A DNA stretch of 64,000 nucleotides from Prevotellaceae bacterium (GTDB lineage Bacteria; Bacteroidota; Bacteroidia; Bacteroidales; Bacteroidaceae): NCBI GenBank assembly GCA_015256945.1, contig JABZLB010000005.1:1-64000 (forward strand), written 5' to 3'. The stretch's first letter is position 1. The number at the start of each line of letters is the position of its first letter. The position numbers were made by a program, and so were the translations under genes. This document shows positions 24,212 through 32,580 of this stretch, piece by piece. Below the pieces are notes generated by a model. The model saw only the letters and a list, made by a program, of their open reading frames with translations, made no database searches and was not told the DNA's origin.

Positions 24212-26261
24212 TGCGTTCTAATAAAGCATTAATTGTTGGTTCCTGACCGCGGAAGCGCTTATAAAGCGTCATTGGGTGCTCTGTACCACCTCTCGAAAGG
24301 ATGTTATCTCGAAACGATTGTGCTGTCTTCTGATCAAAGATACCATTTTCTTTAAAAAGGCTGAACGCGTCAGCATCAAGCACTTCTGCCCATTTGTAGC
24401 TGTAATAACCCGCTGCATAGCCTCCCGCCATGATGTGAGAGAACTGTACTGTCATACATGTATCGGGTATCTGCTCAGTGATAATGGCATCTTTCCACGC
24501 TTTCTTCTCAAAAGGAATAATATCTTCTGTAAATTCCTTTGTTTGTGTATAGTAGGCCATATCAAGCAATCCGAAGCTTACCTGACGAAGGCATGCGGTA
24601 GCCACATTGAAATTACGGCTTCTGACAATGCGTTCAATCAGCTCGTCAGGAAGAGGTTCTCCCGTTTGATAATGGACAGCAAATGTGCGTAAAAAGTCTT
24701 TTTCTATTGCATAATTCTCCATAAATTGTGATGGCATTTCTACGAAATCCCACCATACATTCGTGCCCGACAAACTTTCAAAACGGCAGTTTGACAGCAT
24801 GCCGTGTAAGGAATGTCCGAACTCGTGCAGGAAAGTTTCAACTTCTCCCAGGGTTAAAAGCGCAGGCTTTTGGGCTGTTGGTTTGGTAAAATTCATTACC
24901 ACACTAACATGGGGACGTGTATTTTCTCCCTCCTTATTAATATATTGTCCCTGGAATTCTGTCATCCATGCTCCTCCCTGCTTACCTTCCCGGGGATAAA
25001 AATCGGCGTAAAATACGGCCAGATAGCTGCCGTCTTTATCAAATACCTCGTAGGCTTTTACATCCGGATGGTACACAGGGATGTCCTTATTCTCCTTAAA
25101 TGTTATACCGTATAGCTTTGTAGCCAGGCCGAAAACACCTTGTATTACCTTGTCAAGTTGGAAGTAAGGACGCAACATTTCTGCATCCAGATTATATTTC
25201 TCCATTTGCAGTTTATGCGAATAATAGCCAAAATCCCAGGGTCGGATAATGAAATCTTCTCCTTCCATTGCTTTGGCTTTAGCTTCAATAGCTTTCTGTT
25301 CCTCTATTGCAGTAGGCTTGTAAGCGTCTATCAAATCGTCGAGAAGCTTATAAACATTGGCTGTGTTACTTGCCATTCTGTGTTTTAGAACATATTCGGC
25401 ATAGGTGCCATAGCCTAATAATTGTGCTATTTCACGTCTTACATTTATAAGGCGTTTGCATATTTCAAGGTTATTTTGTTCGTTGTTATGTATACACTCG
25501 GTGTTGCGTGCCATATACATTTTCTCCCTCAAATCACGCTGATTTGAGTAAGTCATAAATGGTGAGTAACTGGGATAATCGAGTGTAAATACCCAGCCCT
25601 CGAGCTTTTTGTCTTTCGCTGTTTGCGCAGCAGCCTCTATTGCAGTATCAGGAAGTCCACTCAACTGGGCCTTATCCGTTATATGCAACGTAAAGGCTTT
25701 GTTCTCTTTTAACAGGTTTTGTGAGAACTGAAGCGAAAGCATGCTTGCTTCTTCTGTAAGCATGCGCAGTTTTTCCTTGCCTTGTTCGTCTAAAAGCGCA
25801 CCGCTTCGAACAAAGGCATCATATTGTTTGTCGAGCAGCATCTGCTCTTCTGGGGTAAGCTCACTATGATTTTCATACACATATTTCACCCTTTCGAAGA
25901 GCTTCGGATTAAGTATAATATCATTTTCGTGCTTGGTAAGTATCGGGCTTAACTTTTGTGCCAGCTCTTCCATGCGCTCATTTGTCTCGGCACTCATTAA
26001 GCAGGAGAACGTGTTCGATACCCTTTCGAGGAGATCATAATAGTGTTCTCCTTTCGAGTTATCTTCTACTGCGATGGTGTTGTCAAATGTGGGTTTTTCC
26101 GGATTATTGATTATTTTGTCAATCGCTTCATTGTCGCGACGCATGCCTTCCATAAAGGCCTCTTCATAATCATTAAAGCTAATCTTGTCAAAGGGGACGG
26201 TATTGTGAGGTGTACCGTATGGCTCCATGAAAGGGTTCTTTCTTTCTTGGGGTATATTCAT
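24189..26261 (-). CDS. M3-family oligopeptidase (Dcp-like)
   Basis: 690 residues, the usual length of peptidyl-dipeptidase Dcp. Zinc motif HEFGH with His479, Glu480 and His483, in FLHEFGHSLHGM; third ligand region FVEMPSQFMENY follows. No signal peptide, so cytosolic; degrades short peptides. Start fits a -7 box 27 bases upstream. Confidence 0.93.
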   Translation of the reverse strand: MNIPQERKNPFMEPYGTPHNTVPFDKISFNDYEEAFMEGMRRDNEAIDKIINNPEKPTFDNTIAVEDNSKGEHYYDLLERVSNTFSCLMSAETNERMEELAQKLSPILTKHENDIILNPKLFERVKYVYENHSELTPEEQMLLDKQYDAFVRSGALLDEQGKEKLRMLTEEASMLSLQFSQNLLKENKAFTLHITDKAQLSGLPDTAIEAAAQTAKDKKLEGWVFTLDYPSYSPFMTYSNQRDLREKMYMARNTECIHNNEQNNLEICKRLINVRREIAQLLGYGTYAEYVLKHRMASNTANVYKLLDDLIDAYKPTAIEEQKAIEAKAKAMEGEDFIIRPWDFGYYSHKLQMEKYNLDAEMLRPYFQLDKVIQGVFGLATKLYGITFKENKDIPVYHPDVKAYEVFDKDGSYLAVFYADFYPREGKQGGAWMTEFQGQYINKEGENTRPHVSVVMNFTKPTAQKPALLTLGEVETFLHEFGHSLHGMLSNCRFESLSGTNVWWDFVEMPSQFMENYAIEKDFLRTFAVHYQTGEPLPDELIERIVRSRNFNVATACLRQVSFGLLDMAYYTQTKEFTEDIIPFEKKAWKDAIITEQIPDTCMTVQFSHIMAGGYAAGYYSYKWAEVLDADAFSLFKENGIFDQKTAQSFRDNILSRGGTEHPMTLYKRFRGQEPTINALLERNEIKRKA

Positions 26262-26287
26262 ACTTTTGCTTTCTCTATATGTTTATG

Positions 26288-26295
26288 CAAAGATA
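26288..26295 (-). promoter_or_regulatory. -7 box of the M3 peptidase/dCMP deaminase unit
   Basis: TATCTTTG on the minus strand, 27 bases upstream of the ATG at 26261. Confidence 0.5.
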
Positions 26296-26338
26296 GCAAA
26301 AAGATTGAATACATTTTGGTGAATAAGTAAAATTTAAC

Positions 26339-27019
26339 TTATCCCTCAGCGCCTATCAATTTCTCTAATGCGTCAATAACTATTCTGCCCCGGCCAAGGG
26401 TAACGAGTTGTTTATTTTGCAGTGTATTCAGCTCTTTGGAAATAACTAACCTGGTTGTGTGCAGAATGTCGGCAAGATACTGCATTTTTATCTTGAATAT
26501 TTTTCTGCCAGCAGGGTATGTACAATGTGTAATGATAAACCTTACAATATGTTTTGATACCTCCGTTGGCATGGCTTTCCATGGTTCGTGCGCTTTTTTC
26601 TGCAGGGAAGTCGATAGCAAACTCAGCAGGTTTAGCCTGAATATAAATGAGTTTGATGCCAGCTTAAGCACCTCTGTCTTGTCAATAATAATAAGGTTGC
26701 AAGGCGTTATGGCTTTATAGGTTTGTGGAAAAATCTGCATCCTGCCAAATATTCTGTCAGTTTGTAAAGCGGCAGGTGCCGAGAAATATTCGTGAACTTC
26801 GTACGAATAATCATCTGATGTTGCTATGGTTTCTATTTCACCGTAGATCAGCATGGCCAGAAAGCCACATGTGTCGCCCTGCATAAAGATGGTTTCACCT
26901 TCAGCAATTTTCTTGAAATTAAGTTTGGTTTTACTGACAATCTGTTCCAGTTCAATCCTGTCCATGCCCATAAACAAGGGGATGTCGGTAAGCATATTAT
27001 ACAGTTTAAACCGTTCCAT
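26339..27019 (-). CDS. Crp/Fnr-family transcription regulator
   Basis: 226 residues from ATG 27019, five bases after the apbE stop. N-terminal cyclic-nucleotide-type beta-roll (about 15-130, GETIFMQGDTCGFLAMLIYGE) and C-terminal winged helix (about 150-226, MQYLADILHTTRLVISKELN). No cysteine cluster of the Fnr kind and no clear cAMP-binding PRPAAT-like motif, so the ligand is unknown. Last gene of a six-gene operon that starts at 30736. Confidence 0.8.
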   Translation of the reverse strand: MERFKLYNMLTDIPLFMGMDRIELEQIVSKTKLNFKKIAEGETIFMQGDTCGFLAMLIYGEIETIATSDDYSYEVHEYFSAPAALQTDRIFGRMQIFPQTYKAITPCNLIIIDKTEVLKLASNSFIFRLNLLSLLSTSLQKKAHEPWKAMPTEVSKHIVRFIITHCTYPAGRKIFKIKMQYLADILHTTRLVISKELNTLQNKQLVTLGRGRIVIDALEKLIGAEG

Positions 27020-27024
27020 TTCTC

Positions 27025-28077
27025 TTATTGCAGAATTTTCCCTTTCATCGAGGGTGAGAACCATACCTGATTCCGCCCCTTATGGTCGGCATAAATAAAG
27101 TATGCCATCAACTCAGGATGCCTTTTAAGTACCTTCTTTGCCTTGTCTAATCCCATAACCATAAACGCCGTAGCATAGGCATCAGCCTCTGCACACCTGC
27201 CGGTTATGACGGTAGCCGACAGAATATTGTGCTGAACGGGATAGCCTGTATACGGATCTATGGTATGTGCATACTTCTTACCTCCTTTATAATAGAAGTT
27301 ACGGTAGTTGCCACTTGTGGCCATTGCCTTGTCGGTAACATTGAGAACCGTTTGCAATTCCTGCTGTTGCTGGAGCGAATCGTCCACTGGTTTCGTTACG
27401 CCTATGCGCCAAGGTATCCGGTCCGGGCTAATACCGCTTGTTACAATCTCGCCTCCAATCTCTACCATAAAGTTGTCAATTCCCTTGCTTCGCAGAAAGT
27501 TCGCAACCACATCCGAGCCATAACCTTTGGCAATTCCTGAACAGTCGAGCATAATTCGCGGGTCGGTTTTCACCACACGGCTATGTATAAGTTTTACCTT
27601 TTTGTAACCCGTGAGCAACCTTAGCGAGTCAATAACATGCCTGTTAGGTGCTACACCTGTTTTAAAACCGAAGCCCCATTCGTTTACTAATGGTGCTACG
27701 GTAATGTCAAAAGCCCCGTTAGTTTCGTGCGAAACCTTCTCAGCGAGTGTAAAAACCTCTGTAAACATGTTGTCTACACGTACATCACGATTTTGGTTTA
27801 CTTTCGAAATGATGCTTTGTGGCTCAAAGGTTGACAGCGATGTATTGACCTTATTCATCTCGGTCTCTATATCTTTTTGCAGGTCAACATCGCTTTGATA
27901 GGTAATGCTGTATGTTGTACCGAAGATGAAACCGCTGTTGTGTTGATAAGGCGTCTTGTGCTGTTGGGATATAATAATGGCCGTACCAATGATAAGAAAA
28001 GCCAGGAAAGGTATCTGCCATAACAGGCTGCTCCGCTTTACATGGTGCTTGTTTATTGAAGTTCCGGCGTTGCTCAT
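27025..28077 (-). CDS. apbE: FAD:protein FMN transferase ApbE
   Basis: 350 residues from ATG 28077 (ATGA overlap with the DUF6048 gene). N-terminal membrane anchor (about 18-40), then the ApbE fold: FGTTYSITY, LDCSGIAKGYGSDVVANFL, VEIGGEIVTSG and HTIDPYTGYP, with the acidic Mg-binding residues of the family. It attaches FMN covalently to threonine of envelope flavoproteins such as NqrB/NqrC or RnfG; none of these is in the window. Longer in-frame upstream starts would run deep into the neighbour and are rejected. Confidence 0.92.
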   Translation of the reverse strand: MSNAGTSINKHHVKRSSLLWQIPFLAFLIIGTAIIISQQHKTPYQHNSGFIFGTTYSITYQSDVDLQKDIETEMNKVNTSLSTFEPQSIISKVNQNRDVRVDNMFTEVFTLAEKVSHETNGAFDITVAPLVNEWGFGFKTGVAPNRHVIDSLRLLTGYKKVKLIHSRVVKTDPRIMLDCSGIAKGYGSDVVANFLRSKGIDNFMVEIGGEIVTSGISPDRIPWRIGVTKPVDDSLQQQQELQTVLNVTDKAMATSGNYRNFYYKGGKKYAHTIDPYTGYPVQHNILSATVITGRCAEADAYATAFMVMGLDKAKKVLKRHPELMAYFIYADHKGRNQVWFSPSMKGKILQ

Positions 28078-28802
28078 ATCTCGAAAATAATATTGAAGGT
28101 ACCGCCTAAATGTGCCGAACCCTGCCGGCCATAGCCCGGAATGTACCAGGTGTTGCCTAAATATCCATCGTTGTGTGCAATGCGTTTTCTGTATCTTACA
28201 GTCCATCCTAAGCGCAGCGGACCAACGATTTTTGCGTCGATTCCTGCCACAGCTTCAACCCAATGACAGTTGGCTTTGATATTATTAAAGATGTAAGGGG
28301 TTGCACCTCCCCAAACAGGGTCAACTACATCAGGGTGTTCAATGCTGAATTTATAATAGGTAAGGGCATATCTTAAACCTGCATACAAGCGGTAAATATC
28401 GTGCTTGTTTCTCATCATATTGAAGTCGGCCCCTACCTTTATATATGGTGCCGATGTTTTAAATGAGGTTTGTGTAACTTCGTTCTTTTCATTGGCTCGG
28501 CCCCATCCTGCTTCAATTACAGGGAAATACTTGTCTTTCAGGTTTACCCTTACAATGCCTTCAGCCTGTCCGTAGCTCGAAACTCCCATCTGAATAAGGC
28601 CTACTGCATCAACTCCTGCCTGTACACCACGAAAGAAAGGTATCGAATCGTCAATCTGTTTCAGACGCAGCCGTTCCTGTTCTGCTTTGGTAGGGCGTCG
28701 TCTGCTCGTCTGTGCCTGCACGGCCATAGCGCCTGCAAGTATCAGGAAACTAAAGACGATACTCCTTAAAATAGATGTGGAAATGCTTGGGTGACGCATC
28801 AT
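28074..28802 (-). CDS. DUF6048-family outer-membrane protein
   Basis: 242 residues. Signal peptide ending VQAQ (about residue 30), then a basic linker and a series of amphipathic strands with the aromatic ending FNIIFEI typical of an outer-membrane barrel. Features: YIKVGADFNMMRNKHDIYRLYAGLRY and YRKRIAHND. Family knowledge: DUF6048 genes are paired with DUF6452 genes in Bacteroidota; here they overlap by 53 bases. Function unknown. Confidence 0.7.
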   Translation of the reverse strand: MMRHPSISTSILRSIVFSFLILAGAMAVQAQTSRRRPTKAEQERLRLKQIDDSIPFFRGVQAGVDAVGLIQMGVSSYGQAEGIVRVNLKDKYFPVIEAGWGRANEKNEVTQTSFKTSAPYIKVGADFNMMRNKHDIYRLYAGLRYALTYYKFSIEHPDVVDPVWGGATPYIFNNIKANCHWVEAVAGIDAKIVGPLRLGWTVRYRKRIAHNDGYLGNTWYIPGYGRQGSAHLGGTFNIIFEI

Positions 28803-29238
28803 AGTTTATATCCTTATGATTGATAACAATTGAGTCGATAGCATGACGTGTATAGCGTATGCCTGTAATGGTGTGGAAATAATTCAGTCCACAGTCGGTC
28901 GATTCGAAGTGAGGACGATTTGTTTTTTGCATCCAGACGGTGTCTTTCAGCAGTCCTGTATAAAAGTATAGCACGTCTTCGTCCTGGTTATAGCTTACAG
29001 GAAGTGTAAACTCTTCGGCGTTATACATCTTGTTTAAAAGCAGCGAGTCGCCACGCCCGTGACGTGCTGTTGTAACGGTTAGTGTATCGTTGAGCCTGGT
29101 TACCGGCCCCTTAAGCTGATAATTGGCATATACGGTGTTGTTCAGTGGGCAGTCGACCGATGAGCATGCCGCTGCAATCAAGGCTACAATAAGTGCTGCA
29201 AACAGTTTGTGCAGCGATGAGAGGCATTTCATTTCCAT
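28750..29238 (-). CDS. DUF6452-family lipoprotein
   Basis: 162 residues with a lipoprotein signal (lipobox AAACSS, Cys25). The body is short beta strands with conserved CPLNN, DYF/CGLNYFHTI and a C-terminal HFHIYFKE. Function unknown; the heavy overlap with the DUF6048 gene suggests that the two make one envelope assembly. Third gene of the operon beginning at 30736. Confidence 0.7.
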   Translation of the reverse strand: MEMKCLSSLHKLFAALIVALIAAACSSVDCPLNNTVYANYQLKGPVTRLNDTLTVTTARHGRGDSLLLNKMYNAEEFTLPVSYNQDEDVLYFYTGLLKDTVWMQKTNRPHFESTDCGLNYFHTITGIRYTRHAIDSIVINHKDINYDASPKHFHIYFKEYRL

Positions 29239-29243
29239 CGTTG

Positions 29244-30197
29244 TCAGTTAAGCGTTTCTTCTATCTGGTAGTCGTTTCGCTGTGGATTCTGCCTGCTTAA
29301 CAGGTCACCGATAAAACCTGCAAGGAAAAATTGTGAGCCTAATATCAGCGCTGTCAGCGCAATAAAGAATGATGCATGGTTTGAAAGAAGGTCGCCATAG
29401 TTTCCGTTGCACAGGTTTATGACTTTCTCAACACTTAGCCAGCACAGGGCAATAAAACCAATAAGGAAGATGCCGCTGCCTATAAGTCCGAACACGTGCA
29501 TGGGTTTTTTGCCGAAGTTTGTGAGGAACCATAGTGTCAATAAGTCAAGATAGCCGTTGAAAAAACGGTTTATACCAAACTTCGAACAGCCGTATTTGCG
29601 TGCCTGATGGTGTACAACCTTTTCGCCTATACGGTCAAAACCAGCGTTCTTTGCGAGGTAAGGTATATACCGGTGCATCTCACCATATACCTCGATATTT
29701 TTGATAACATCGCGACGATAGGCTTTCAGGCCGCAGTTAAAATCATGTAAATTATGTATGCCGCTTATCTTACGTGCCGTAGCGTTAAACAGTTTGGTGG
29801 GGATAGTCTTTGATAACGGGTCGTACCTTTTTTGCTTATACCCTGATACCAGGTCAAAATTCTCCTCGGTAATCATGCGGTAAAGTGCCGGAATTTCGTC
29901 GGGCGAATCTTGCAAATCGGCATCCATCGTAATTACAACATCGCCTTGTGCTTTCTGGAAACCACAGTACAATGCCGGACTTTTGCCATAGTTTCTGCGG
30001 AATTTAATGCCTCTTACGTTTTCGTCCTCTTGGGCAAGCTGTTCTATTACTTCCCACGAGTTATCGGTAGAACCGTCATTTATGAATATGATTTCGTAAG
30101 TAAAGTAGTTGGTTTTCATCACGCGCTGTATCCATGCGTGCAGTTCGGGCAGCGATTCGGCCTCATTATAAAGAGGTATAACAACCGATATGTTCAT
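29244..30197 (-). CDS. Family 2 glycosyltransferase (polyprenyl-phosphate type)
   Basis: 317 residues. GT-A domain (about 1-225) with VVIPLYNEAESLPEL, the donor-site MDADLQDSPDE (DxD) and NCGLKAYR; two C-terminal membrane helices (about 233-255 and 268-292). This is the layout of enzymes that move a sugar from a nucleotide to undecaprenyl- or dolichyl-phosphate (ArnC, GtrB, DPM1 types). Sugar unknown. Second gene of the six-gene operon. Confidence 0.88.
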   Translation of the reverse strand: MNISVVIPLYNEAESLPELHAWIQRVMKTNYFTYEIIFINDGSTDNSWEVIEQLAQEDENVRGIKFRRNYGKSPALYCGFQKAQGDVVITMDADLQDSPDEIPALYRMITEENFDLVSGYKQKRYDPLSKTIPTKLFNATARKISGIHNLHDFNCGLKAYRRDVIKNIEVYGEMHRYIPYLAKNAGFDRIGEKVVHHQARKYGCSKFGINRFFNGYLDLLTLWFLTNFGKKPMHVFGLIGSGIFLIGFIALCWLSVEKVINLCNGNYGDLLSNHASFFIALTALILGSQFFLAGFIGDLLSRQNPQRNDYQIEETLN

Positions 30198-30220
30198 GTC
30201 TTTATGATTTTAAGCAGCGT

Positions 30221-30736
30221 TTATTTGCTCCTGCGACATATCAGTGCAAGGGGCAGACTCATGACGAAACCGATGAAAAGGTTCTGCATCATGAATATAA
30301 ACGATTTTTCTACGGGCGAGAAATTAAGTATGAGTTCTCTGATATTTGCAATTTCCTTCACCGTCATGCCCTGTTGCCGGTACATGGGTTCGAGGGCCTT
30401 TATGCCGTTTGAGAGGAGTATGTTCAGCGTGCCGTTATCAAAAAAGCGCAGATAAGCAAACTGAATGACGGCAAAAAGCAGTGACGCATAGAAAAATATA
30501 TACAACGAAAGCGCCAGCGCACGTCTGAAGGATATAACGCCGTCAAGCACATTTATGCGAAAGCGGGTAATAAGATAGCCTGCTAAAACAGGGGTGCTTA
30601 CAGCCAGAAGATTGCCCCATGGCGATGTGGGGACAAGAACAACAGCCAGAAAACTGACAGTCCACAGCAGGGCAACAAATACGCCGTATTGCCTTGCGAA
30701 AGCTTTAAGCTGTACTAATGATGCAACGTTTATCAT
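30221..30736 (-). CDS. DUF4199-family membrane protein
   Basis: 171 residues from ATG 30736. Four predicted membrane helices (about 18-35, 40-58, 73-95, 140-165) with a soluble loop between the third and fourth. DUF4199 members are uncharacterised Bacteroidota membrane proteins, often next to a family 2 glycosyltransferase as here (23 bases). An ATG 21 bases upstream lies inside the -7 box region and is rejected. Confidence 0.75.
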   Translation of the reverse strand: MINVASLVQLKAFARQYGVFVALLWTVSFLAVVLVPTSPWGNLLAVSTPVLAGYLITRFRINVLDGVISFRRALALSLYIFFYASLLFAVIQFAYLRFFDNGTLNILLSNGIKALEPMYRQQGMTVKEIANIRELILNFSPVEKSFIFMMQNLFIGFVMSLPLALICRRSK

Positions 30737-30744
30737 ATGCTTTG

Positions 30745-30752
30745 CAAAGTTA
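30745..30752 (-). promoter_or_regulatory. -7 box of the six-gene DUF4199-to-Crp operon
   Basis: TAACTTTG on the minus strand, eight bases before the chosen ATG at 30736, so the mRNA is predicted to be nearly leaderless. Confidence 0.55.
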
Positions 30753-30848
30753 AACATTTTATACAGAATGAAAAGTGGGCTATTCGAAAATTATGTTAAA
30801 TGGTAACGATTTGCGCGTTACAGCTGCATGGTTTTGCTATATATATAT

Positions 30849-30856
30849 TATCTTTG
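30849..30856 (+). promoter_or_regulatory. -7 box of the SRP RNA/tRNA-Thr unit
   Basis: TATCTTTG, about 33 bases before the SRP RNA stem. The divergent operon box lies 97 bases to the left. Confidence 0.55.
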
Positions 30857-30888
30857 CACCCGCAAAACGCAAATGCGATCTTTTATAC

Positions 30889-30984
30889 GGGCAAGTCTCC
30901 TACGACCAGCTCCTGAAGAATCCCCCAGGACGGGAACGTAGCAAGGGTATTTGGTTGTAGCGGTGCGATAGGAACAGCTTGCCC
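30889..30984 (+). ncRNA. ffs: Signal recognition particle RNA (4.5S type)
   Basis: The terminal stem GGGCAAG (30889-30895) pairs with CTTGCCC (30978-30984), and CTACGACC pairs with GGTTGTAG further in. At the tip is ACG-GGAA-CGT, the GGAA tetraloop of domain IV, flanked by CAGG on the left and AGCA on the right, the strongly conserved Ffh-binding internal loop. About 96 bases, no Alu domain: the small bacterial form. Its protein partner Ffh is encoded at 57435. Confidence 0.85.
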
Positions 30985-30988
30985 ACCC

Positions 30989-31062
30989 GCCTCTTTAGCT
31001 CAGTTGGCCAGAGCACGTGATTTGTAATCTCGGGGTCGTTGGTTCGAATCCGACAAGAGGCT
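30989..31062 (+). tRNA. tRNA-Thr (anticodon TGT)
   Basis: 74 bases with acceptor GCCTCTT/AAGAGGC, D arm AGCTCAGTTGGCCAGAGC, anticodon loop TTTGTAA (TGT) and T arm GTTGG-TTCGAAT-CCGAC. CCA is not encoded. The anticodon stem CGTGA/TCTCG has a T-T mismatch in the middle. Starts four bases after the SRP RNA, so both must be cut from one transcript. Confidence 0.95.
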
Positions 31063-31090
31063 CTTCGAAAAGGAAGAATGATTGTATAAT

Positions 31091-31130
31091 AAGATGGAAT
31101 ACCGGCAATGCTGGTGTTCCATCTTTTTTT
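31091..31130 (+). terminator. Terminator of the SRP RNA/tRNA-Thr unit
   Basis: AAGATGGAATACCGGC pairs with GCTGGTGTTCCATCTT around AAT, followed by a run of seven T. A strong intrinsic terminator about 30 bases after the tRNA. Confidence 0.85.
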
Positions 31131-31212
31131 GGCTTTTCCCAGTACCATTACCCTTGTTTTATACCGGCTTTATGGCATGGAGGTAGCAGTATAAGCCTGT
31201 TAAGGCAGGAGT

Positions 31213-31298
31213 TTGGCGGCCGTCAGCAGCGCGTACGACGGCCGCCGTACGATGGGTTTGACGGCCGTCAACAGCATTGCTGACGGCCGCCAAACAAT
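31213..31298 (+). repeat. GC-rich double-palindrome intergenic repeat, copy 3
   Basis: Same family and orientation as copies 1, 2 and 4. Left half GGCGGCCGTCAGCAGCGCG then GTACGACGGCCGCCGTAC, an 18-base near-perfect palindrome; right half GACGGCCGTCAACAGC/GCTGACGGCCGCC hairpin. Located between the tRNA terminator and the OhrR-like gene. The 3' flank matches that of copy 2 (ATGAATA.AA.CCTGTAA). Confidence 0.85.
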
Positions 31299-31504
31299 GA
31301 ATATAATCCTGTAAAGGTGTTGCCTCTATATAATAAGGTGGGGTAGAACAGCATGTAATGACGGGATGAAACAAGCGTAATTGCAAATGCCTAACAGTAT
31401 ATTGAGCTGTCCCTCATATTGTCAATAAAATATATCATGCACGATATTTAGTTAATAAGATTTAAATAACATAACACATCGCCCACGATGTTATTTTGTT
31501 TTTT

Positions 31505-31512
31505 TATTTTTG
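31505..31512 (+). promoter_or_regulatory. -7 box of the OhrR-like/thioredoxin operon
   Basis: TATTTTTG, 18 bases before the ATG at 31531. Confidence 0.45.
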
Positions 31513-31530
31513 TAGTCAAAGACAACAGAA

Positions 31531-32007
31531 ATGGCTTACGAACAATTACAATTACAAAATCAGCTTTGCTTCAGGCTTTACACGGCCAGCAGGCTTATAA
31601 CACAAGCTTATGAGCCTTATCTTATGCCGCTTGGACTTACGTATACGCAATATCTGGTGTTGCTGGTGCTGTGGGAAACTGATGATTTGCCAGTGAATGA
31701 CATAGGTAAAAGGCTGATGTTGGGCATTAATACCGTGTCGCCCCTCATCAGGCGCATGGAGAGTTCAGGCTTGCTTTCGCGTCGCGACAGCACGACAGAC
31801 AAACGCCAGCAAATAGTTTTCCTTACTGAAAAAGGAAAGCAGATGCGCGAGAAATGCGCATCAATACCACAGTGTATGATAAGCGATATGGATGATTGCG
31901 GAGTAGAAAGCAATGAGCTTACATCAGTTATTCCGCCTTTGGACAATATAATAGAGGCCCTGAATAAAAGGGTTATAATTAATTTAAAGAAAAGAAAATC
32001 AAAATGA
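31531..32007 (+). CDS. MarR-family regulator, OhrR-like
   Basis: 158 residues. Winged-helix MarR protein with N-terminal LQNQLCFRLYTASRLI, in which Cys13 matches the peroxide-sensing cysteine of OhrR, and the helper tyrosines in AYEPYLMPLGLTYTQY. Recognition helix region NTVSPLIRRMESSGLLSR, wing DSTTDKRQQ. OhrR represses organic-hydroperoxide resistance genes until its cysteine is oxidised. No ohr gene is adjacent; instead the stop overlaps the start of a lipoprotein thioredoxin (ATGA). Regulation by hydroperoxides is inferred. Confidence 0.8.
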   Translation: MAYEQLQLQNQLCFRLYTASRLITQAYEPYLMPLGLTYTQYLVLLVLWETDDLPVNDIGKRLMLGINTVSPLIRRMESSGLLSRRDSTTDKRQQIVFLTEKGKQMREKCASIPQCMISDMDDCGVESNELTSVIPPLDNIIEALNKRVIINLKKRKSK

Positions 32008-32492
32008 ACCGATTATTTTTATTTAGTTTTGCTGTATTCTTTTTCGGACTGACAAGCTGTTCGGGGAACAGCCCAAAGCAGAAAGAAAGTGTAACAAAAC
32101 AAGTTTCAACTCAAAAAAATACAAAGAAGATGAATGTAGAAGAACTTACAGCAGAGGCTTTTAAGCAAAAAGTAATGAACTATGACAAGCATCCTGACAA
32201 GTGGGTTTTTGAAGGAACCAAACCTGCTATCATCGATTTCTATGCTACATGGTGCGGTCCTTGCAAGCAGACGGCGCCTATTGTTGAACAGGTTGCTGCC
32301 GATTATGCAGGCCAGATAGACGTATATAAGGTTGACGTTGACCAGCAACAGGAGCTTGCTGCGCTCTTTGGGGTAGAGTCGATACCCACTATTTTGTTCA
32401 TTCCTAAACAGGGAACGCCACAGCGTGTAAGTGGTGCCATGCCGCGTTCGGGCTTTGATGATGCCATCAAAAGGGTGTTTGGTATGAAATAA
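32004..32492 (+). CDS. Lipoprotein thioredoxin
   Basis: 162 residues. Lipoprotein signal with lipobox GLTSCS (Cys19), a short linker, then a thioredoxin fold with active site Trp83-Cys84-Gly-Pro-Cys87 and the cis-proline in SIPTILF. It should sit on the periplasmic face of a membrane. Translationally coupled to the OhrR-like regulator, which points to a role in oxidative thiol damage. Confidence 0.88.
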   Translation: MNRLFLFSFAVFFFGLTSCSGNSPKQKESVTKQVSTQKNTKKMNVEELTAEAFKQKVMNYDKHPDKWVFEGTKPAIIDFYATWCGPCKQTAPIVEQVAADYAGQIDVYKVDVDQQQELAALFGVESIPTILFIPKQGTPQRVSGAMPRSGFDDAIKRVFGMK

Positions 32493-32580
32493 ACGGGTTG
32501 ATATTGGCCCGTTTTGTATCAACATAAACTTAGGTCTACGTTTTCAGGACAGTTACAGAACATTTAAATAGTAGTGAGAA

